A DNA stretch of 18,071 nucleotides, from NCBI GenBank assembly GCA_943355045.1, contig CALRDY010000003.1, forward strand, positions 1-18,071, in the 5' to 3' direction. The notes under the pieces are model-generated. The model did not search any database. It had not been told where the DNA came from and saw nothing but the letters and a program-made list of their open reading frames with translations. Origin of the DNA: Candidatus Nomurabacteria bacterium. Lineage in GTDB: Bacteria; Patescibacteriota; Minisyncoccia; Phycocordibacterales; Phycocordibacteraceae. Below, in pieces: positions 13,612 to 18,071 of the stretch. The stretch's first letter is position 1, and each line of letters begins with the position of its first letter. Made by a program: the position numbers and the translations under genes.

Positions 13612-14709
13612 TCAAGCCCTTTTATGCGCAGCAACATTGAGGACGAGTCCGCACATGATCAATACCGCGACGAGCGCGGTTCCGCCGTGGGAGAGGAATG
13701 GCAGCGGGAGGCCGGTAAGCGGGACGATACCGAGCATCGCCGAGATATTGGTAAACGCTTGCAGGACGATGATGAAAGAGAAGCCGAGCGCGACAAGTCC
13801 GCCGAAGAGGTCGGATGAGTGTCCCGCTATCGCGATGCCGCGCGCCGCAAGCGCGACGAAAAGCGCGAGCAGGATCAGCGAGCCGATGAATCCGGCTTCC
13901 TCGGCAAAGACCGCGAAGATTGAATCGCCCGTGGGTTCCGGCAGGTAGCTGAACTTCTCGACACTCTGCCCGAGACCTCTCCCGAGGAGCCCGCCAGAGC
14001 CGATCGCGATCAATGACTGCTGAATCTGGTAGCCGCTCCCCAAGGAATTCGCTGAGGGGTTCCAGAATGTCTGGACTCTCTTGAGCACGTAGGGCCGCAT
14101 GGCGACGAGGATGACGAGCGCGAGCAGGACGCCGATCGTAAGGATGCCGAAATCGCGCCAGGGAGCTCCCGCGGCGAAGTACATCGTCATGCCGGTCACG
14201 AGGATGAGAAGCGTCGTCGACGTATTCGGTTGAGCAATCAGGAGGATGACTGGCGCTGCGAGTAGGGCGACAAAAGGGATCAGTCCTTTCTTCGGATTCG
14301 CGAGCTGCTGCGCATGGGACGCGAGCCACCACGCGAGCACCAGCACGAAGCCGATCTTCAGGAATTCTGCAGGCTGTACGGTCGTGAAGCCGAGGTCGAT
14401 CCAGCGTGTCGCGCCGTTCGCGTGGAGCCCGATGCCAGGGACGAAGACGAGTGCAGTAAAGAGTATCGATAGGACGTAGAGGAAAGGTGCGGACCGTTTT
14501 ATGAACGCGAGCGGGATAGTGCGCACAAGGAAGAGCATCAGGAATCCGAAACCGAGGCCGAGACCCGCTTGGATCATGATATCTTGCGATATCGAGCTGC
14601 TTTCTCGGGCAAGCAGGCCGAGCTCGGCCGAGGAAAAGATTGCAAAGCCAGCAAAGGCGATGCTGAGCACGAGTAGGAAGAATACCCGATCGCCGGAGAT
14701 GGCTTTCAT
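13612..14709 (-). CDS. ftsW: SEDS-family peptidoglycan glycosyltransferase FtsW
   Basis: Polytopic inner-membrane enzyme that polymerises lipid II during division; 365 residues with about ten hydrophobic segments. Family motifs: NGATRWIDLGFTTVQPAEFLKI (98-119), QPNTSTTLLI (160-169; usually QPDxGT), GSGGLLGRGLGQSVEKFSYLPEPTGDSIFAVFAEEAGFIG (237-276, cited by its ends) with Asp262 in the position of the catalytic Asp297 of E. coli FtsW, and the C-terminal PLTGLPLPFLSHGG. FtsW is preferred to RodA because of the neighbours mraY and murG and the LPEPTGD loop; RodA cannot be excluded by eye. The ATG overlaps the inner end of intergenic element 2 (CTAACGGGATG). A cognate class B PBP is not in the window. 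Confidence 0.9.
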   Translation of the reverse strand: MKAISGDRVFFLLVLSIAFAGFAIFSSAELGLLARESSSISQDIMIQAGLGLGFGFLMLFLVRTIPLAFIKRSAPFLYVLSILFTALVFVPGIGLHANGATRWIDLGFTTVQPAEFLKIGFVLVLAWWLASHAQQLANPKKGLIPFVALLAAPVILLIAQPNTSTTLLILVTGMTMYFAAGAPWRDFGILTIGVLLALVILVAMRPYVLKRVQTFWNPSANSLGSGYQIQQSLIAIGSGGLLGRGLGQSVEKFSYLPEPTGDSIFAVFAEEAGFIGSLILLALFVALAARGIAIAGHSSDLFGGLVALGFSFIIVLQAFTNISAMLGIVPLTGLPLPFLSHGGTALVAVLIMCGLVLNVAAHKRA

Positions 14710-14826
14710 CCCGTTAGAGGTAGGAAATCGGAGATTTCCGTACGATTACTGATAATGTTTCTTTTCTTGCAGGCATCTTGTCCAGGATATCATGCATATT
14801 TCCTCGGTTTTGACCTCTAACGGGAT
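14708..14826 (-). repeat. Intergenic element 2 with ATCCCGTTAGAGGT terminal inverted repeats
   Basis: Fills the gap between mraY and ftsW. The 14-bp arms, ATCCCGTTAGAGGT (14708-14721) and its exact reverse complement (14813-14826), enclose 91 nt. The ftsW start codon overlaps one arm, and the mraY stop is 5 nt outside the other. A second, inner hairpin (GGAAATC GGA GATTTCC, 14723-14739) lies directly inside the ftsW-proximal arm. No ORF or clear -10 was found inside. Confidence 0.85.
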
Positions 14827-14831
14827 TCATA

Positions 14832-15896
14832 TCACTTCAGGAGCGCAACGGTCATGCCGACGACGGCGCAAATAATCGAGATGATCCAGTAGCGCATCGC
14901 GACCTTGTAGGATGGCCAGCCGATTGCTTCGAGGTGGTGGTGAAGCGGCGCGATGCGGAACACCTTTTTCCCGCGCAGTTTCTTTGATGCGACTTGAATG
15001 ACGTTCGAGAGGACGGTAATGACGAGCGGAAAAGCGATGATGGGGAGCGCCGCGATGCCGTAACCGTCGCCGAGCGTATCGGTCATGAAGGCGATGACGC
15101 CAAGCGTCATCGTAAGCCCCATGGTGCCCGTCTCGGTCATCCAGAAGCGCGCCGGCGGGATGTTGAACCAGAGGAATGCGAGGATGGCGCCGGTCACGGT
15201 CGCCGAAAATGCCGCGACGTTCAGCTGGTTCTGGAAATAGGCGATACCGGCGTAGGCCATGAAAGCGGAGCTCAGTACGCCGCCCGAGAGCCCGTCGATG
15301 CCATCGATGACTCCGCCCGCATACAGTCCTATTGTAATCAGTACGAAAAGAGGAATGATGAGCGCGCCGATTTCGAGCGTGCCGTCGCCGGGGATGCCGA
15401 TCGCGGTCACGCCGAGCTTCGCGTAGAACCACCAGCCGATGAAAAGCGACACGAGCGTCACGAAGAGGAGTCGGGTGCGGAGTCGGATGCCACGTTCGCC
15501 GGAAGGTCGGATATCGAGTAAGTCATTCACAAAGCCCATGCCGGCCCCGGCAAGGAGTGTGAAGAGCGGTATCCACGTCTGGCTCCGACTCAGGAAATCG
15601 AGCTTTTCAGTAGTAAGCGAAGGTGCGAATCGGGCAAGCGCCCATGTTCCGAGCGTGACAATGAGGACGCTGACCCAGATGAGGATGCCGCCCATGCGCG
15701 GGGTCGAAGTTTCTGTCTCGGTCCGCAGCTTCTCGAACTCGACGGCGACCGAACCGTCGAGCGCCGTCTTCCCTTTCACTTTTTTCCATACGCGGAATTT
15801 ATATAGATAGTGTATGAGCAGAGGTGCGAAGAGGATGCCGACCGCAAATGCGGCGGTCGCGGGGATGAATACCTTGATGAGGTCCGAGATGATCAT
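14832..15896 (-). CDS. mraY: Phospho-N-acetylmuramoyl-pentapeptide transferase MraY
   Basis: Polytopic enzyme that couples UDP-MurNAc-pentapeptide to undecaprenyl phosphate to make lipid I; 354 residues, about ten hydrophobic segments. Motifs: TPRMGG (65-70), GFVNDLLDI (121-129), VIDGIDGLSGG (196-206), MTETGTMGL (253-261) and APLHHHLEAIGW (316-327). The last is highly characteristic of MraY. Compared with canonical MraY the first motif has ND for the catalytic DD, and the GDxGS motif reads TETGT. The ATG overlaps the stop of the upstream carboxypeptidase gene (ATGA). In classical dcw clusters murD follows; here intergenic element 2 and ftsW follow. A related polyprenyl-phosphate transferase such as WecA is less likely given the triple histidine and the neighbours. 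Confidence 0.92.
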   Translation of the reverse strand: MIISDLIKVFIPATAAFAVGILFAPLLIHYLYKFRVWKKVKGKTALDGSVAVEFEKLRTETETSTPRMGGILIWVSVLIVTLGTWALARFAPSLTTEKLDFLSRSQTWIPLFTLLAGAGMGFVNDLLDIRPSGERGIRLRTRLLFVTLVSLFIGWWFYAKLGVTAIGIPGDGTLEIGALIIPLFVLITIGLYAGGVIDGIDGLSGGVLSSAFMAYAGIAYFQNQLNVAAFSATVTGAILAFLWFNIPPARFWMTETGTMGLTMTLGVIAFMTDTLGDGYGIAALPIIAFPLVITVLSNVIQVASKKLRGKKVFRIAPLHHHLEAIGWPSYKVAMRYWIISIICAVVGMTVALLK

Positions 15897-16840
15897 AGAG
15901 ACGATACGCCTGCGAAGTGCGCGAGCGCCGCCGCGACGAGTGTCGTGCCGTCGGTAAAGCGGGCTTTGACCGAGGAGCCGAGGACGACGACGGCGATTGG
16001 GTGATTGATGCCCGCATCAAAGACGAGGACCAGGTTTCCGCCGGCCAGGTCGGTGTAGCCGGTCTTCGAGAGCAGGAGGCGCGGGATGGTGCCGACCATC
16101 GGATCAGTATTTTTCACTTTGAAGGACGTGCCGCCCGCGGAGACAGCTTCCGTGAAGGGTCGTGTCGTCGCTGCGGCGATGCTCGGTGATTTCTCGACGA
16201 GTGCGCCGGCAAGGCGCGCGAGATCGTGTGCGGAGCCGTAGCCGCCGGAGATCGCGGTCGTCTCATCAAGGCCGCTGCCGTTTATCGCATAGGTTTGCGA
16301 GAGTTCGAGCGCCGCAGCTGCGCCCGCAAGCGCTTCATGTTGAGAACGATTTCCACGGAGCGCCGTCGCATGCGCGATCGCCGCCGCGCCATCGTTCAGC
16401 GAAGCGACAAGCGTGAGGCGTGCGAGGTCGCTGAGCGTGAATATCTGCCCTACGGAAAAGGCGTGCGGTCCGTCGAGGCGCGTCGCTTCAGCAGGAATGG
16501 TCACGGGCGTCGTCGGCGAAAGTTCAGCGAGCGCGGCGTACACGGTCAGGAGCTTCGTGAGCGAAGCGAGCGGGAGCTGCGCATCAGCATTTTTAGCATA
16601 GAGCGTTTCGCCGAGCGCTAAATCGTAGACGATCGCCGCTTTCGCTTCGAGCGGAATCTGCGCAAATGCGTCGGGCGGCGTTGAGGTCGCGATAGTGATC
16701 GGTGCAGGTACTATTTTCTCCGGCGCGAGCGGTATGAAAAGAAATAGCGCGAGGATACCTGAAGCGAAGAGGAGTGCGATGCCGGTCTCGCGCATGAAGC
16801 GGGAGCGCTGGGAAAGTTTTTGGAGGTCAGAACTATTCAT
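15893..16840 (-). CDS. D-alanyl-D-alanine carboxypeptidase, S11 family (DacA-like)
   Basis: Periplasmic or extracytoplasmic penicillin-binding protein that trims the terminal D-Ala of wall peptides; 315 residues. Seen: a basic N-terminus, a signal-anchor helix (about 20-38), then the serine-protease-like domain with all three active-site motifs: SLTK (Ser93, Lys96), SLN (147-149) and KTG (259-261). The NGSGLDETTAISGGYGSAHDLARL stretch (187-210) is typical of S11. The ATG at 16840 is chosen because it puts the signal anchor at the N-terminus; the frame runs open much further into scpB in another frame and is rejected. Spacing to scpB is 4 bp and the stop overlaps the mraY start, so the three are tightly coupled. 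No C-terminal amphipathic membrane anchor is visible. Confidence 0.93.
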   Translation of the reverse strand: MNSSDLQKLSQRSRFMRETGIALLFASGILALFLFIPLAPEKIVPAPITIATSTPPDAFAQIPLEAKAAIVYDLALGETLYAKNADAQLPLASLTKLLTVYAALAELSPTTPVTIPAEATRLDGPHAFSVGQIFTLSDLARLTLVASLNDGAAAIAHATALRGNRSQHEALAGAAAALELSQTYAINGSGLDETTAISGGYGSAHDLARLAGALVEKSPSIAAATTRPFTEAVSAGGTSFKVKNTDPMVGTIPRLLLSKTGYTDLAGGNLVLVFDAGINHPIAVVVLGSSVKARFTDGTTLVAAALAHFAGVSSL

Positions 16841-16844
16841 ATAG

Positions 16845-17405
16845 TTATGCGGCGTTGTCGTTTGCGGCCTGCGCAGTTTCCTCGGCGATGATTGCTGTGG
16901 CAGTCGTACTGAGTTCTGCAGCGCGCGGGAGCTCGCTTGCGCGTGCGATGCCCAAGTGTGCAAGCGCTTCAGTCGTAAGGCTGTAACGTATGCGTCGCTT
17001 GTCGTGCGCGTCCTCCTTCCCTTCGATGAGGCCGCGCAGGAGAAGGGTGCGGAGTGACGCCGAGGAGTTGACGCCGCGCACCCAGTCGATCTCGCCGCGC
17101 GTCGCACCCTCCTGGTACGCGACGACTGCGAGCGTCTCGAGACTTGCTGAGCCGAGGTCGCGCGCGAATTCGCTCTCGCGGAGTTTTTTTACAATCCCGA
17201 ACGCTTCGGGGGAGGTGCGCAATTCTACTTCCGTCGCGGTCTCAAGAAGCGTCAAACCGCTTCCCTTCAGGGAGGCGGTAAGGACTTGCAACACCACCGG
17301 AAGTTCCTCTTCTTTTATTTCAAGAAGCGCCGCAAGCTGCTTTTTCTCAAGGGGTTCGCCGGAAGCGAACAGGAGTGCGTGGGCGGCAGCAGGAGGCGTG
17401 AGCAT
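16845..17405 (-). CDS. scpB: Segregation and condensation protein B
   Basis: Winged-helix partner of the Smc-ScpA condensin that organises the chromosome; 186 residues, usual length. Seen: HALLFASGEPLEKKQLAALL (9-28) at the N-terminus, EVELRTSPEAF (59-69) and the diagnostic second winged-helix SASLETLAVVAYQEGATRGEIDWVRGV (86-112, cited by its ends), followed by SLRTLLLRGLIE (116-127). The C-terminal 30 residues are alanine/threonine-rich and probably disordered. scpA, the usual neighbour, is not seen; the gene upstream encodes a tail-collar protein. A -10 box (TACAAT) lies 7 nt before the ATG, making scpB the likely first gene of the wall cluster. Confidence 0.93.
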   Translation of the reverse strand: MLTPPAAAHALLFASGEPLEKKQLAALLEIKEEELPVVLQVLTASLKGSGLTLLETATEVELRTSPEAFGIVKKLRESEFARDLGSASLETLAVVAYQEGATRGEIDWVRGVNSSASLRTLLLRGLIEGKEDAHDKRRIRYSLTTEALAHLGIARASELPRAAELSTTATAIIAEETAQAANDNAA

Positions 17406-17412
17406 TAACGTT

Positions 17413-17418
17413 ATTGTA
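17413..17418 (-). promoter_or_regulatory. -10 promoter for scpB and the downstream wall cluster
   Basis: Minus strand TACAAT, 7 nt before the scpB ATG. A weak -35-like TCGACC lies 17 bp further upstream. An 8-bp palindrome, TAACGTTA (17406-17413), sits between the -10 and the ATG and could be an operator half, but this is unproven. Confidence 0.4.
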
Positions 17419-17471
17419 ACGGATTTATTTACCGTGGTCGAGAGTTGTCGCCGAGGATAAGCACAACAGAC

Positions 17472-18071
17472 TTATGTCCCAATCACGCACTTGAAAGCAA
17501 TCCAGGGCTGGGTGTTATTGTGCGCGGCACCACTTGCTCCTGAATAGCCGGAAGCAACACCTACCGCAGACTCCCAACCGCTAAGGCCCGCTGCTCCACC
17601 CGATAGTGCTGGCGCTTCGCTTGGAGTAAGCGCATGAGCCTGTTCCCCACCCGCTCCGCCAAGCGTGGTGCTATTTGCGCCGCCGACTGAGGCGGAAGTG
17701 ATGCGACCCGCTGCGCTGCCGCCCAGGTTGTCCATGCCAATCATGACGCGCCCTCTTAGATCGGGCAGGTTGAAAGTCGTGGAGCCGTCGCCCACGCCGT
17801 ACGTCGTTCCGATGATTGAAAAGAGAGTGGCGTAGGTCGTGCGCGAGACGGCTTGCCCGTAGGCTTCGAGAGTGTTTGATGGGATAGTTGCGCCCGCGTA
17901 GCAGCCGACGAAACCGGCTGGGAGCGCGCCGCCGCCCATGGATCCCCAAACTGTTCCATTACAAAATTCCATACCTTTCGAAGTCGAGTTGTATCGCTGC
18001 TGCCCTTCATGAGCGGCGTCACAGGTTGCAGAGGTATTTCCAAATTTCACTTCGCCGGTAACATCAAGCTT
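17472..18071 (-). CDS. Secreted protein with phage tail-collar domain (N-terminus outside window)
   Basis: The last 199 residues of a larger protein; the frame is open to the window edge (KLDVTGEVKFGNTSATCD...), so a GTG at 18050 is an internal Val codon and not a start. Seen: a two-cysteine segment (Cys17 and Cys37, TCDAAHEGQQRYNS...MEFCNG), then the collar domain PAGFVGCYAG...YATLFSIIGTTYGVGDGSTTFNLPDLRGRVMIG (51-112), a glycine/serine/alanine-rich stretch and the family ending HNNTQPWIAFKCVI (184-197). Tail-collar domains sit at phage fibre tips, but CPR genomes, as I recall, carry many stand-alone secreted versions with LDVTGEVKFG leaders. No other phage gene is near, so a cell-surface adhesin-like protein is more likely than prophage remains. 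Confidence 0.85.
   Translation of the reverse strand, partial: KLDVTGEVKFGNTSATCDAAHEGQQRYNSTSKGMEFCNGTVWGSMGGGALPAGFVGCYAGATIPSNTLEAYGQAVSRTTYATLFSIIGTTYGVGDGSTTFNLPDLRGRVMIGMDNLGGSAAGRITSASVGGANSTTLGGAGGEQAHALTPSEAPALSGGAAGLSGWESAVGVASGYSGASGAAHNNTQPWIAFKCVIGT

Noticed and set aside
16841..17107. Upstream extension of the carboxypeptidase frame across scpB
   Set aside because: It overlaps the certain scpB gene in another frame and would bury the signal anchor.
18066..18071. The window ends exactly in AAGCTT (HindIII site)
   Set aside because: Could mark a cloned-fragment end, but one 6-mer at a window edge is weak and has no biological meaning.
1..18071. CRISPR arrays, tRNA or rRNA genes, transposases, prophage modules
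   Set aside because: Searched by eye on both strands; no regularly spaced repeats, cloverleaf-like conserved TTCGA arms in context, or transposase or phage structural genes were seen apart from the lone collar-domain protein.

Overview
The window looks like a chromosomal segment of an ultrasmall Candidate Phyla Radiation bacterium (Patescibacteria), most likely a moderately GC-rich Parcubacteria-type lineage. The reasons are the short compact genes with gaps of 0-20 bp, a near absence of Shine-Dalgarno sequences, and several protein types I associate with this group: a single-helix protein with an Ada-like metal-binding tail, a 60-residue membrane protein containing 'SFFGIS...ESPAGQ', and a secreted tail-collar protein starting 'LDVTGEVKFGN'. 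L27 and MraY are also divergent in a way that fits. UGA is used as a stop codon (cysS, gltX, mraY, dacA-like), so the code is the standard bacterial one. The lineage is an inference from protein style, not from a marker tree.

Layout. Positions 95-5152 (minus strand) hold a corA-like transporter gene, cysS and dnaB; dnaB is interrupted in frame by a 426-residue intein with a LAGLIDADG homing endonuclease. Positions 5202-6918 (plus strand) hold an S41 carboxy-terminal processing protease and rplI (L9), closed by a strong bidirectional terminator shared with the convergent rpmA (L27, minus). Positions 7276-8631 (plus) hold a membrane-anchored Ada-like domain protein, a LOG-family phosphoribohydrolase and a possible 37-residue membrane peptide. 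A non-coding stretch follows with a terminator and two abutting perfect hairpins. A 60-residue membrane protein (minus) and an AlkA-type DNA glycosylase (plus, 9077-9715) come next.

Positions 9719-17405 are a minus-strand cell-wall cluster, transcribed in the order scpB, S11 D,D-carboxypeptidase, mraY, ftsW, murG, gltX, M23/EnvC-like peptidoglycan hydrolase. Together these make the lipid-linked wall precursor (MraY, MurG), polymerise it (FtsW) and trim or open the wall (carboxypeptidase, M23), with ScpB and GluRS as passengers. The window ends inside a secreted tail-collar protein gene.

The most unusual signals are not genes. (1) Two intergenic elements of 116 and 119 nt (murG/gltX and mraY/ftsW) share terminal inverted repeats with the core TCCCGTTAGA; two adjacent stem positions differ between copies but change together on both arms. 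(2) A 35-bp perfect palindrome sits in frame inside gltX. (3) Two long perfect hairpins abut each other at 8709-8792. (4) Many genes have an extended -10 box (TGn + hexamer) only 6-9 nt before the start codon, implying leaderless mRNAs. All functional statements come from reading motifs by eye; no database search was run.
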